Shown here: positions 8,478 to 16,997 of the stretch, in pieces | Layout: each line of letters begins with the position of its first letter | Numbering within the stretch: position 1 is the first letter of the stretch | Assembly (NCBI GenBank): GCA_005885565.1 | Contig: VAXK01000197.1 | Coordinates: forward strand, 1 to 27,999 | Direction: 5' to 3' | Length of the DNA stretch: 27,999 nt | Source of the DNA: Actinomycetota bacterium | GTDB taxonomy: Bacteria; Actinomycetota; Thermoleophilia; Gaiellales; Gaiellaceae | The notes under the pieces: generated by a model | Database searches by the model: none | What the model saw: only the letters and a program-made list of their open reading frames with translations | What the model was told of the DNA's origin: nothing | Position numbers and translations under genes: made by a program

Positions 8478-9729
8478 CGAGGCCACAGGAACGCGAGTCC
8501 AGGTCGCGCGGCAGGTCGCGCACTGGCAGATCGCCGTCGTCGGGCTGCGCGACGTGACGAACTTCGCCGCCGAGTCCGCGTGGCGCGGCGTGGAGCGCTA
8601 CCTCGACGTCGCGCTGCGCCGCCACCTGGAGGGAGCTGCGGACCAGCTCTCCCGGCGCGCGGACGTGCTCGCCGCCGAGCTTCGGGCGGCGACGACGGCG
8701 GGAGAGCTCGAGCAGGTGCGCGTGCACGTCGTCCAGTTCCGCCGCCGGTACCTGCAGGTCGAGACCGCGCTTTCGTTCTTCGGCGAGGCGATCAACTCAC
8801 GGACGACGCCGCGACTCGGCGCGCTGCTCCGCGCCTGCGACGCGCTGGCGGTGCACAGCATGGAGAGCGTCCTTCCGCCGCTGCGGCGGGACGTGCCGCC
8901 GGTGCTGACGTACGTGGACAAAGGCCTCGGCGCCTCGATCCTGCGCGCCGGCCTGCGCCTCTGGGACGGCGGCACGCTGTCGCCGGCGGCAGCGATCAAG
9001 ATCACGCGCCAGAACCTGCTGCGGCCGACGGCCCTGATCCACGAGTCGGGCCACCAGGTGGCGCACATCCTCGGGTGGAACGAGGAGCTCGCCGGCGCAC
9101 TCGGGCAAGGGCTCGCCGAGAGCCCCGAGGTCGCCGAGGCGTGGGCGGCCTGGTCGTCCGAGATCGCCGCCGACTGCTTCGCCTTCGTCCATACCGGCTA
9201 CGGCTCGGTCGCGGCGCTGCACGACGTCGTCTCCGGCGGCGCGACGGTGTTTCGCCGCGTGCCGGCCGACCCGCACCCGGTGGCGTACGTCCGCGTGCTC
9301 CTCGGCGTGCAGATGTGCGTGCGCTTCTACGGCGCCGGCCCGTGGGACGACCTCGCGCGCGCCTGGGTCGCCGCGTACCCCCTGCGCGCGGCCGAGCCGG
9401 GGACGCGGGCGCTCGTGGAACGGTCGCTCCCGCTGCTGCCGCGGATCGTCGAGATCTGCCTGCGCACCCCGATGCGGGCGTTCGGCGGGCGGCCGCTGAC
9501 GGCATGGGTGGATCCGCTCCGCGTGCGCCCGGATGCGCTGGCCCAGCTCGCGCGTGACGCCGGCGGGTCGATCGCGTCGCCGCACTGGCTCGGGCGTGAG
9601 TCGCTACGGCTGCTCGCGCTCTCGAGCCTCCGCTACGCGACGGAGCCGGAGCGAGCGGCGGAGATCGCGAAGGACTGCGAAGCGTGGATGCTGCGCCTCG
9701 GGGACGAGTCTCTGCCAAAGGCTGCGTGA
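8470..9729 (+). CDS. Putative HEXXH zinc metallopeptidase-like protein
   Basis: This 419-aa protein starts at TTG 8470, overlapping the previous stop by 8 bases. Residues 191-195 read HESGH, an HEXXH zinc-peptidase motif in a hydrophobic helix (ALIHESGHQVAHI). About 36 residues on is SSEIAADCFAFV, whose Glu231 is well placed as a third ligand, as in gluzincin-like enzymes. No signal peptide or transmembrane segment is evident. The N-terminal ~130 residues look helical. The family cannot be named from the sequence alone, and substrate and activity are unknown. Tight coupling to the 811-aa gene suggests they act together, for example in processing or release of a partner. Confidence 0.85.
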   Translation: MTDEATGTRVQVARQVAHWQIAVVGLRDVTNFAAESAWRGVERYLDVALRRHLEGAADQLSRRADVLAAELRAATTAGELEQVRVHVVQFRRRYLQVETALSFFGEAINSRTTPRLGALLRACDALAVHSMESVLPPLRRDVPPVLTYVDKGLGASILRAGLRLWDGGTLSPAAAIKITRQNLLRPTALIHESGHQVAHILGWNEELAGALGQGLAESPEVAEAWAAWSSEIAADCFAFVHTGYGSVAALHDVVSGGATVFRRVPADPHPVAYVRVLLGVQMCVRFYGAGPWDDLARAWVAAYPLRAAEPGTRALVERSLPLLPRIVEICLRTPMRAFGGRPLTAWVDPLRVRPDALAQLARDAGGSIASPHWLGRESLRLLALSSLRYATEPERAAEIAKDCEAWMLRLGDESLPKAA

Positions 9730-9749
9730 GCAAAGCGAAGGAGGAAACC

Positions 9750-10217
9750 GTGCCCGAGGACGACGAGACCTACGAGCTGCAAGATCAACTGGACGAGCAC
9801 CGGAGGCCGCTGAGGCAGTCGGTGGAGGAGCGGCAGCGCCGTCGACTGGAGCGCGACTTCACCCGCATCTTCGGGAAGCCGGACCCCGACGTCGCGTCGA
9901 GCGACCTGACGTTCAGCGCCGGCGGCGAGGAGCCAGAGCTCGATCGGAAGAAGGTGGTGGCCGACGTCGGCGAAGCGGTCGCCCTGACGGGCAAGTACCT
10001 GACGGGCGTGAAAGCTGCGCGGATCGGCGACGTCGACGTCGAGCAGCTCAGCGTGTCAGCCGAGCAAATCGCCTTTGTAGTGCCGCCGGGCGTCGGGCCG
10101 GGACGACTCACGATCGTCTGGCTCCCCGTGGGCGGGTCCAAAACCCGGCAAGTTCACGTCGACTTCGACCTGAGGACGTCGTCCTCGAACGGATATGACG
10201 ATGACGAGTCCGACTGA
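9750..10217 (+). CDS. 155-aa protein with IPT/TIG-like domain
   Basis: GTG 9750 is chosen because AAGGAGG lies five bases upstream and 20 bp follow the previous stop. A longer in-frame start at 9684 would overlap the previous gene. The N-terminal ~70 residues are charged and probably helical (EERQRRRLERDFTRIFG). Residues ~75-140 resemble an IPT/TIG immunoglobulin-like fold (ALTGKYLTGVKAARIGD, then VPPGVGPGRLTIVW). The C-terminus is very acidic (YDDDESD). It is probably a small binding or adaptor protein within the operon. The fold call rests on pattern only. Confidence 0.8.
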   Translation: MPEDDETYELQDQLDEHRRPLRQSVEERQRRRLERDFTRIFGKPDPDVASSDLTFSAGGEEPELDRKKVVADVGEAVALTGKYLTGVKAARIGDVDVEQLSVSAEQIAFVVPPGVGPGRLTIVWLPVGGSKTRQVHVDFDLRTSSSNGYDDDESD

Positions 10218-10249
10218 GCCGACGGCGACGGAGAGGAGGCTGTAACCGA

Positions 10250-11464
10250 ATGTTCCGTGCTCTCGCAACGCAATTGAGCGGCGGCCCCCCGATCACCCAG
10301 GCCGCAGCCGAGCAGGTCCTGGAGCTGCATCCGATGCAGCTTTCGCGCTACCTCGAGGACGCCTGGCTGAAGAGAAGCACGCCACCGTCACCGCCCCTTG
10401 CCTCAGGCGTACCTGCGCCGCTCGGGGCATTCGAGTCTACGTCCAGCATCCCGGGCATTCCAGCTACCGGCATCCCCGCCTCGCCGACCCGCATCCTGCT
10501 CTGGAAGCACCTCATCTACGCGTACATGATCGAGAACACTCGGGCCTACGAGATCTTCGGCCGCGTCCTCCAGCGGCTCTTGTACGGAGAGGAGTTCGGC
10601 GTCGCCGATCCTTCGACAGAGCTCTGGCTCCGCACGACGGAGGCGCTGTTCTATCGGGACAGTCCCCCGTTCCAGATCTACTCGATCACCAGCTGGCTTC
10701 GCCCGGACTCGCGCGCGGCGCGCAGGATCCTGTACTACCGGATGTTCGGCATCGACCTGAACCACGGCACCGACGACGGGCGACCGTATCCATACGAGAA
10801 GCCGCGCGCCGCGAACCGCGAGTTCGTCGTCACGTTCGAGGAGCTCCTGCGAGAGGTCTGGCGTGGAGTGGAGAACAGCGCGAACATCGCCGGTGCAAAC
10901 CCGACCGACGTCGCGGCGATCGCAGACTTCGCGCTCACGCTCGACCAGATGCTCGGCACGCGCCGCCAGTCGGGGAGCCTCGATCGCGACGAGCTCTGGT
11001 ACACGTCGATGATGTCCTGGTTCCACCTGACGGTGAGCTTCAACACGCCGATCGTGCGGATGCTCAAAGCCGAGGGGGACGGACCCGAGGAGCGGCTGAT
11101 GAACATCGCAGCGAAGGTCGGATTGCCCTCACACGCCCGCTCGCACAGCTACTTCCGGATGGCCGATCCGATGTCGGCGATCCTGCGCTTCGTCGAAGAC
11201 GGCCAGTTCAACACCATCGCGTTGGCGCCGACGCTCTATCTCCCGGGCCCGATCCAGGCGGCGATGACCGAGATCATCGCGCAGTGGTCGCTCGCGACCG
11301 GCCGCGACATGAAGGCTCGGAAGGTGGCCCTCACCGCGTCGACCGTGCCGGGACAGCCGCAGCCACCGCAACGGCCGAGGATCCCGCAGCAGCCCCGACA
11401 GCGACGGCCGCAGGTACCTGCGCCTTCGACCGACGGTGCGCGCACCGGCGTGCCGGCGACCTGA
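10250..11464 (+). CDS. 404-aa conserved-looking protein of unknown function
   Basis: ATG 10250 follows GAGAGGAGG by about nine bases and lies 32 bp after the previous stop. I do not recognise the family. Residues ~80-350 look like a folded, largely helical globular domain rich in Trp, Tyr and Phe (RILLWKHLIYAYMIENTRAY, ELWYTSMMSWFHLTVSFN). The N-terminal ~75 and C-terminal ~45 residues are Pro/Ala-rich and probably disordered (PQPPQRPRIPQQPRQRRPQ). There is no signal peptide. As the fourth gene of the operon, 12 bp before the triple-hydrolase gene, it may be a dedicated partner or chaperone. That is guesswork from position. Confidence 0.82.
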   Translation: MFRALATQLSGGPPITQAAAEQVLELHPMQLSRYLEDAWLKRSTPPSPPLASGVPAPLGAFESTSSIPGIPATGIPASPTRILLWKHLIYAYMIENTRAYEIFGRVLQRLLYGEEFGVADPSTELWLRTTEALFYRDSPPFQIYSITSWLRPDSRAARRILYYRMFGIDLNHGTDDGRPYPYEKPRAANREFVVTFEELLREVWRGVENSANIAGANPTDVAAIADFALTLDQMLGTRRQSGSLDRDELWYTSMMSWFHLTVSFNTPIVRMLKAEGDGPEERLMNIAAKVGLPSHARSHSYFRMADPMSAILRFVEDGQFNTIALAPTLYLPGPIQAAMTEIIAQWSLATGRDMKARKVALTASTVPGQPQPPQRPRIPQQPRQRRPQVPAPSTDGARTGVPAT

Positions 11465-11476
11465 CCAGGCACGGCC

Positions 11477-14400
11477 ATGTTCGACGAGTCGTACGCCGTC
11501 GGGCTCGCTGAGCCCCCCACCCCCTTCGTCACGGAGGAACACGTGCCGGCGGGCCCGGTCGAGCCGCTCGCGGAATGGCTCGGAGAGGAGAGCATCGCCG
11601 GAAGCGAGGGATACGCCCCGTGGCAGGCCGAGGCGGAGGGGCCCGCCTGGGAGAGCGAGGCGCGGACATCGCACCCGATCCTCACGCTCTACCCCCTGTC
11701 GGCGGCGGTGTTGGATGCGCTCGGCCGCGGCCTCTGGTCGGCCGCGATCAACCTCGCGAGGGCCGCCGGCTACAGAGACGTCACGCAGCTCACGAACATC
11801 GTCTTCTACTTTCGCCACCCGGAGGTGACCGGGCGGAAGATCCGCCCGGACGAACGCGAGCTCGCCGCCGAGTGGATCTCGATCCGCGACCGGATCGTCA
11901 AGCCGGCGCTCCGGCCGGCGCCGCCGACGCCGACGCCGACGCCCACGACGATGCCCGCGGGCGGGCCGGTCACCGGCGGTCCTCCCATCCCCGCGACCCG
12001 GCTGAGATGGCAGGACGCGACGGACGAGCAGCTCGCGTTCATGCGGGCCGTCTACGAGCAGCACTTCGAGAACTCGAAGCAGAGTCGGCGACCGTTCGTC
12101 CGCGACCTGCCCGATTCCGAGCTCGACACGATCTACGGCAGGCACCGGGCTCGCCGGGACGCAGCCGCCGCGGCCCGCGACCTCCTCGCCGCCGCCAACG
12201 CCGCCCTTGCGGCCGACGGCCTCGCGGGCCGGTACCAGATAGGGATCGTCAGCGCGTACCGCCCGGCGCAGCACCAGTTCGAGATCTGGGAGGGCTTTGG
12301 CAGGCGAGGCGGCTTCCCCGCGTACTACCGGCGAGCGGTGAACGAAGGCATCCTCCGCCCCGGGGACTACGGAGCGGACGCCGTCCAGAAGATGGCGCCG
12401 TACATCGGGCAGTACATCGCCTCTCCCGGCTTCAGCAACCATCAGGACGGGCTCGCGATCGACTTCGGCACGGGCCGCGCCGGCAGCCGCGATCTCAGCG
12501 TGATCGGGACCGATGCGTGGTTCCACCACTGGCTCGTCGCGAACGCCGCGCGCTTCCACTTCGAGCCCTACGTCAAGGAGGCGTGGCACTGGGTCTACCG
12601 GAAGCCGTCGCAGGGCGAGGTGTGGTCCGAGGAAGCGACGACTCCGGGTGTGCGAGCGGGGCGCGTCGAGGTCCCGCACGTCCCGATGCTCGCGCGCCAC
12701 CGCGGGAAGCCGCCGGATCTGGTGCTGCGCTGGAACGACATGCCTGCGGCGCCGGCCGAGATCGACGTCGTCGTTCACCTGCACGGCTACTCGCGGACCG
12801 GGATGACCCTACCCCGCGACATCGAGCGGTGGAGCGGCCTCGACCTCGCGCCCGTCGACGGCGCGGCAGGGCAGGGCAGGCGCCGGCCGACGCTGACGGT
12901 TCTCCCCCGCGGCCACGACACGAACCAGGCGACGTCGGGCGGCCTGTACCGGTACACGTTCCCCGCGCTCGTCGGGACGGACGACCTGCCGCGGCTCGTC
13001 CAGGTCGCGCTCGACCGGTTCGCCGCCGAGATCGGCGCCGCGGCGCCACGCGTCGCCCGGCTGATCTTGACCGCCCACTCGGGCGGCGGGTCACCGCTCC
13101 TCCGGATCCTGCAGCACCACGACCCACACGAGGTGCACGTCTTCGACGGCCTCTACCAGGACGCGGGGCAGCTTGCGAGCTGGGCCGAGAAGCGCATCCG
13201 GGCCGACCGGGCTGCGTTGGACGCGGCGCCCGCCGGATCGGCTCGCGACTACCTCGACACGAAGGGCGGAGCGCTGCGCGTCTTCTTCCGCGGGCCGACC
13301 GCGGGCTTCAGCCGCCAGGTCCTGAGGGCGATCGCGCCCGGTCTTCGACCCGACCTCGCCGATCGGTACCGCGTCGAGCCGAGCACGCTCGGTCACTGGC
13401 AGATCCCGCGCCAATACGGCTGGCGGATTCTCGCCGACGCGGCCGCGGACGTCCCGAACGCGCGCAAGGAGGTGCACGCGAGCCACGAGTGGGGCGAAGA
13501 GGCCCCGCAGCTCGAGGAGATCGCCGACTTCGAGGATCCCGCCGAGGCGGAGCACCTCGAGCCGGAGGCGTTCGAGGACGCCCCGTACGCCGGAGCGGAG
13601 GCCGCCCCGTTCGAGGAGACGAACGGGCGCCCTTTTGAGGCGGAGGAGCAGGGCGAGGTCGGGTTCGTCGCCGAGGCCGACGTCGCGACCCTCCAGGAAA
13701 CGGAGGACTGGTTCGACCGGGCCACCGACGCGATCCGCGCCGCCGTCGACCTGCTCAAGACGCGCGCGAGGATCTCGAGCGGGATGCGCGACGAGACGAA
13801 GCTGACGAACCTCGTCTTCTTCGACCGGCATCCGACGCGTGGCGGACGGGACCTGTCGCCTTCGGAACCGGACTTCGCCGCGCTCCGGGACGAGTGGCGC
13901 GAGCTCCGAGCGCGGATCGTGCGACCGGCGCTGACCGCGGCAAAGGCGGCGGCCGCTGCCACGACCGCGGCGGCCAAACCGAGCTACGACCGCGCCGGCG
14001 CGATCGCGTACGCGCGGAAGTTCTGGCTCCAGCCGTGCGACGACGGGTTCATCGCCCTCGGCGCGAGCGCGGGCAAGGACTTCGTCAAGGTGCCGGCGGG
14101 GACGACGTTCGTGCACACGTCGAACCCGGACGAGCCCGAGCACGCCCTGCTGCCGGACGGGACGACGATCTCGTGGCGCGACCTCGACGACTGCACGCAC
14201 TTCATCTCGTGCTGCATCGGAACACGCCCCGGCCAGCCGGGCGGCGGCCTCGACATCACGCTCCGTCAGCTCGGGTCGCCGCCGACGGCCCCTTTCGGGA
14301 TCGTCCGCGTGAGCAGCATGGTCGATTTTCTCATCCGCAACCGTCTCGCGGAGTTCGCCGCCGAGAAGTCGGAGGACGAGACCATGATCGACAAGCTCCA

Positions 14401-14608
14401 GCCGGGCGACCTCGTCGCGTACTTCAACAAGGCGCGGAAGGTGTATTCCCACCTGACGCTCCTGCTCCCCGGCAACAAGATCGCATGCCACACGTACTGC
14501 CGGTCGGATCAGCCGGAGTGCACGTGGGACAACGACTGGCCTCTCGGGCGCGGGACATCTCTCGTCCCCGCCACGCACAGCTGGTCGTTTCTCCACATCG
14601 TCGCGTAG
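11477..14608 (+). CDS. Multidomain hydrolase: M15 peptidase, alpha/beta-hydrolase-like and NlpC/P60-like amidase domains
   Basis: This is the last gene of the operon (1043 aa). Its acidic head contains PTPFVTEE. Residues ~160-380 form an M15 (VanY/DacB-like) peptidase with SNHQDGLAID (H322, D329) and EAWHW (E368, H371). Residues ~410-660 look like an alpha/beta hydrolase: HLHGY, nucleophile box TAHSGGGS (S535), and GHW with H640 as a possible catalytic His. After an acidic spacer (AAPFEETNGRPFEAEE), residues ~837-1043 resemble the putative amidase family Amidase_6, with YDRAGAIAYA, DCTHFIS (C906) and YSHLTLL (H992). A module LTN(I/L)VF..RHP occurs twice (~106 and ~777), each followed by an Ala/Pro-rich linker. 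There is no signal peptide. A peptidoglycan-degrading effector or lysin-like role is plausible; specificity is unknown. Confidence 0.9.
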   Translation: MFDESYAVGLAEPPTPFVTEEHVPAGPVEPLAEWLGEESIAGSEGYAPWQAEAEGPAWESEARTSHPILTLYPLSAAVLDALGRGLWSAAINLARAAGYRDVTQLTNIVFYFRHPEVTGRKIRPDERELAAEWISIRDRIVKPALRPAPPTPTPTPTTMPAGGPVTGGPPIPATRLRWQDATDEQLAFMRAVYEQHFENSKQSRRPFVRDLPDSELDTIYGRHRARRDAAAAARDLLAAANAALAADGLAGRYQIGIVSAYRPAQHQFEIWEGFGRRGGFPAYYRRAVNEGILRPGDYGADAVQKMAPYIGQYIASPGFSNHQDGLAIDFGTGRAGSRDLSVIGTDAWFHHWLVANAARFHFEPYVKEAWHWVYRKPSQGEVWSEEATTPGVRAGRVEVPHVPMLARHRGKPPDLVLRWNDMPAAPAEIDVVVHLHGYSRTGMTLPRDIERWSGLDLAPVDGAAGQGRRRPTLTVLPRGHDTNQATSGGLYRYTFPALVGTDDLPRLVQVALDRFAAEIGAAAPRVARLILTAHSGGGSPLLRILQHHDPHEVHVFDGLYQDAGQLASWAEKRIRADRAALDAAPAGSARDYLDTKGGALRVFFRGPTAGFSRQVLRAIAPGLRPDLADRYRVEPSTLGHWQIPRQYGWRILADAAADVPNARKEVHASHEWGEEAPQLEEIADFEDPAEAEHLEPEAFEDAPYAGAEAAPFEETNGRPFEAEEQGEVGFVAEADVATLQETEDWFDRATDAIRAAVDLLKTRARISSGMRDETKLTNLVFFDRHPTRGGRDLSPSEPDFAALRDEWRELRARIVRPALTAAKAAAAATTAAAKPSYDRAGAIAYARKFWLQPCDDGFIALGASAGKDFVKVPAGTTFVHTSNPDEPEHALLPDGTTISWRDLDDCTHFISCCIGTRPGQPGGGLDITLRQLGSPPTAPFGIVRVSSMVDFLIRNRLAEFAAEKSEDETMIDKLQPGDLVAYFNKARKVYSHLTLLLPGNKIACHTYCRSDQPECTWDNDWPLGRGTSLVPATHSWSFLHIVA

Positions 14609-14637
14609 AGCCGCGACTCGGAGCAACCGGCGGGCTA

Positions 14638-14665
14638 GACGCGGCGGGCGAGGGCCCGCCGCGTC
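14638..14665. terminator. Bidirectional stem-loop terminator
   Basis: A perfect 12-bp inverted repeat, GACGCGGCGGGC (14638-14649) and its complement (14654-14665), has a GAGG loop. It lies between the convergent ends of the operon (stop 14608) and the SPW gene (stop 14675). There is no T-tract, as is usual in high-GC actinobacteria. Confidence 0.8.
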
Positions 14666-14674
14666 CGCTCGTAC

Positions 14675-15079
14675 CTAGCCGGTGGCCGTGGTCGGCGTGT
14701 CCGCTCCGCTTCTGCGGTAGCCGTACCCGCCCTTCTGCTTCGTCGTCAGGCCGAGGCCGACGGCGGCGATGCCGACGACCAGGTGCGGAACCCACACGTT
14801 CGCGGTCTCGTCGGCGAAGCCGAAGATCCACGGCGAGGCTGCGAGAAAGGCGCCCGCGCCGATGTCGTACAGGTTGTGCACGCTCATCGGGAAGAGGCGC
14901 CAGGCGCCGAGCTCGTAGTCGGTGAACAGGCTGTAGGCGATCAGACCGATGCCGAGCACGACCGGAATCACCGTCGCCGCGGTGTGCTCGGAGAACCGGA
15001 AGATCCACGGGGCGGCGATCAGCGCGGCGCCGACGACGTAGTCGAGCGGCGCGTGCAGCCGGGTCGGGATGAAGCGCAT
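14675..15079 (-). CDS. SPW-repeat membrane protein
   Basis: This 134-aa integral membrane protein has two copies of the SPW-type repeat. The first is APWIFRFSE near residue 24, the second SPWIFGFAD near residue 81. Each is flanked by hydrophobic segments, giving about four membrane spans. ATG 15079 is preceded by GAGGGAG about eight bases upstream. SPW proteins are widespread in actinobacteria and their function is not established. The short C-terminal tail (KQKGGYGYRRSG) is basic. It is convergent with the operon to its left and divergent from the ABC exporter, so a functional link to either is doubtful. Confidence 0.92.
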   Translation of the reverse strand: MRFIPTRLHAPLDYVVGAALIAAPWIFRFSEHTAATVIPVVLGIGLIAYSLFTDYELGAWRLFPMSVHNLYDIGAGAFLAASPWIFGFADETANVWVPHLVVGIAAVGLGLTTKQKGGYGYRRSGADTPTTATG

Positions 15080-15214
15080 GAGAAGGCTCCCTCTGTGGTC
15101 GATGACGCTCGTTGCTTACGGATCTGATTCGCCGCAGCCGTCGCTCCGGTTCGGACCCCGCGCCTGCTGGACGCCTCTCAGCAAGCTCTCAGAGAAGGGT
15201 GGTTTGATGAGACC
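15080..15214. promoter_or_regulatory. Divergent intergenic region, SPW gene / ABC exporter
   Basis: 135 bp must contain start signals for both genes. CTCTCAG occurs twice close to the ABC gene (within 15174-15194), and AGAAGGG is a possible SD for it. I see no convincing -35/-10 pair. Confidence 0.4.
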
Positions 15215-16144
15215 GTGATCGAGGCCCACGATCTGACGAAGGACTACGGCGACAAGCGAGCGGTCGACGGGTTGTCGTTCTCGGTTCGTCCGGGGATCGT
15301 CACCGGCTTCCTGGGGCCGAACGGCTCGGGCAAGTCGACGACCATGCGGTTGATCCTCGAGCTGGACGCGCCGACGCGCGGCGAAGTCACCGTGAACGGC
15401 AAGCACTATCGCGAGCACGCCGCGCCGCTGCACGAAGTGGGTGCCCTGCTCGAGGCGCGCTCGGTGCACACTGGGCGCTCGGCGTACAACCACCTGCTCG
15501 CGCTGGCGCAGACGCACGGGATTCCGCGTAGGCGCGTCGAGGAGCTGATCGACCTGGTCGGCCTGCACGACGTGGCGAGGAAACGGGCCGGCCAGTTCTC
15601 GCTCGGGATGGGGCAGCGGCTCGGGATCGCGTCGGCGCTGCTCGGCGACCCTTCGACCGTGATGCTCGACGAGCCCGTGAACGGGCTCGATCCGGAGGGC
15701 ATCCGGTGGATGCGGAACCTCCTGAAGGGCCTCGCGGCCGAGGGTCGGACGGTCTTCGTCTCCTCGCACCTGATGAGCGAGATGGCGCTCACGGCCGACC
15801 ATCTGGTCGTGATCGGACGGGGACGGAAGATCGCAGACACGAGCACGAAGGAGTTCTTGAGCCAGGCCTCCGGGAACGTCGTCCGAGTCCGTTCACCGCA
15901 GGCGGCCGAGCTGGAGAGGCTCATCGCCGGCCCGAACGTGACCGTGACGGTGCTCCAGCCGGGCCTGCTCGAGGTGCACGGGCTGACCTCGGCGCAGATC
16001 GGGGACGCCGCCGCCGCAGGCGGGGTCGCGCTGCACGAGCTGACGCCGAAGGAGGCGTCGCTCGAGGAAGCGTTCATGGACCTCACCCGGGAGGACGTCG
16101 AGTTCAAGGCAGCCGAGCTCGAGGACGAGGAGGCGGCCGCATGA
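15215..16144 (+). CDS. ABC-2 type exporter ATP-binding protein (DrrA/BcrA-like)
   Basis: A 309-aa ATPase of an ABC export system. It has Walker A GPNGSGKST (34-42), signature FSLGMGQ (LGMGQ rather than LSGGQ, common in this subgroup), Walker B TVMLDEP (149-154) and the H-loop His185 in SSH. ATP hydrolysis at the inner face of the membrane would drive transport by the next gene's permease. The start is GTG 15215; AGAAGGG about 15 bases upstream is a loose SD. The C-terminal ~90 residues form the usual regulatory extension with an acidic end. The stop overlaps the permease start (ATGA), showing a two-gene transcription unit. The substrate cannot be told from sequence; drug or antibiotic-like compounds are typical for the family. 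Confidence 0.95.
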   Translation: MIEAHDLTKDYGDKRAVDGLSFSVRPGIVTGFLGPNGSGKSTTMRLILELDAPTRGEVTVNGKHYREHAAPLHEVGALLEARSVHTGRSAYNHLLALAQTHGIPRRRVEELIDLVGLHDVARKRAGQFSLGMGQRLGIASALLGDPSTVMLDEPVNGLDPEGIRWMRNLLKGLAAEGRTVFVSSHLMSEMALTADHLVVIGRGRKIADTSTKEFLSQASGNVVRVRSPQAAELERLIAGPNVTVTVLQPGLLEVHGLTSAQIGDAAAAGGVALHELTPKEASLEEAFMDLTREDVEFKAAELEDEEAAA

Positions 16145-16971
16145 GCGCGCACGCGCACGTCTCGCAGCTTCCGAGGACCGCGCACACCGGCCGGGTCACA
16201 CAGGCGCGGGTCGCGCTGTCGGAATGGACGAAGCTGCACTCGCTGCGCTCGACGCGTTGGTCGCTGCTCGTCGGCTTCCTCTTGACGATCGCCCTCCCGG
16301 TCCTGTTCGCGGCGGTCACCTCGTCGCACTGGGGGTCGATGAGCCCCCACGAGCGCGCCGATCGCCACCCGCTCGACATCGCGCTCGCCGGCGTCAACCT
16401 CTCCCAGCTCGCGATCGCCGTCCTCGGTGTGCTCGTCATCACCGGCGAGTACTCGACCGGGATGATCCGGGCGAGCTTCACCGCGGTGCCGAGACGGCTG
16501 CCGGTGCTGTGGGCGAAGACGGCGGTCTTCGGGTCGGTGGCGTTCCTGCTGATGGTCCCGCCCGTGCTGATCGCGTTCTTCGCGAGCCAGGCCATCCTCT
16601 CCCGGCATCACATCCTGCAGATCTCGTTCTCGCACCCGGGCGTTGCTCGCTCGGTGATCGGCGGCGCCGTCTACCTGATGTTGGTCGGGATCTTCGCGCT
16701 CGGGATCGGCGCGATCGTCCGGAACACGGCCGGAGGAATCGCGGCGTTCGCCGGGATCTTCTTCGTCATCCCGCCGCTCATGAACGTCTTGCCGACGAGC
16801 TGGAACAACGCGATCAGCCAGTACCTGCCGAGCGAGGCGGGGCGGCAGGTCTTCTCCCTCACGCACGGCGACCATTCGCTGTCGCCGTGGCCGGGTACCG
16901 CGCTCTTCGTCGGCTATTGCGCGCTCGCTCTCGCGATCGCCGCCGTCCTGCTCGTCCGTCGCGACACCTGA
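16141..16971 (+). CDS. ABC-2 type transporter permease
   Basis: The 276-aa partner of the upstream ATPase. ATG 16141 overlaps that gene's TGA by four bases. After a polar N-terminus with SEWTKLHSLRST, typical of actinobacterial ABC-2 permeases, there are about six hydrophobic segments (for example WSLLVGFLLTIALPVLFAA, LMLVGIFALGIGAIV and LFVGYCALALAIAAVLLV). The motif ITGEYSTGMIRASF after the second span is characteristic of the family. The protein ends in VRRDT. It should form the membrane channel of the exporter. Substrate is unknown. Confidence 0.93.
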   Translation: MSAHAHVSQLPRTAHTGRVTQARVALSEWTKLHSLRSTRWSLLVGFLLTIALPVLFAAVTSSHWGSMSPHERADRHPLDIALAGVNLSQLAIAVLGVLVITGEYSTGMIRASFTAVPRRLPVLWAKTAVFGSVAFLLMVPPVLIAFFASQAILSRHHILQISFSHPGVARSVIGGAVYLMLVGIFALGIGAIVRNTAGGIAAFAGIFFVIPPLMNVLPTSWNNAISQYLPSEAGRQVFSLTHGDHSLSPWPGTALFVGYCALALAIAAVLLVRRDT

Positions 16972-16997
16972 TCGCCGGCTCAGCCTCCCTCGACCTC

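Noticed and set aside
11575..13638. Long plus-strand frame inside the triple-hydrolase gene
   Set aside because: Arg/Pro-rich shadow; catalytic motifs are all in the other frame.
1..14608. Contractile injection system or phage structural genes
   Set aside because: No sheath, tube, baseplate, spike or AAA genes are seen in the window; any link to such a machine is only speculation from the effector-like operon.
15215..16144. Non-canonical ABC signature (LGMGQ) as evidence of a defective ATPase
   Set aside because: This variant is common in DrrA/BcrA-type exporters and all other motifs are intact.
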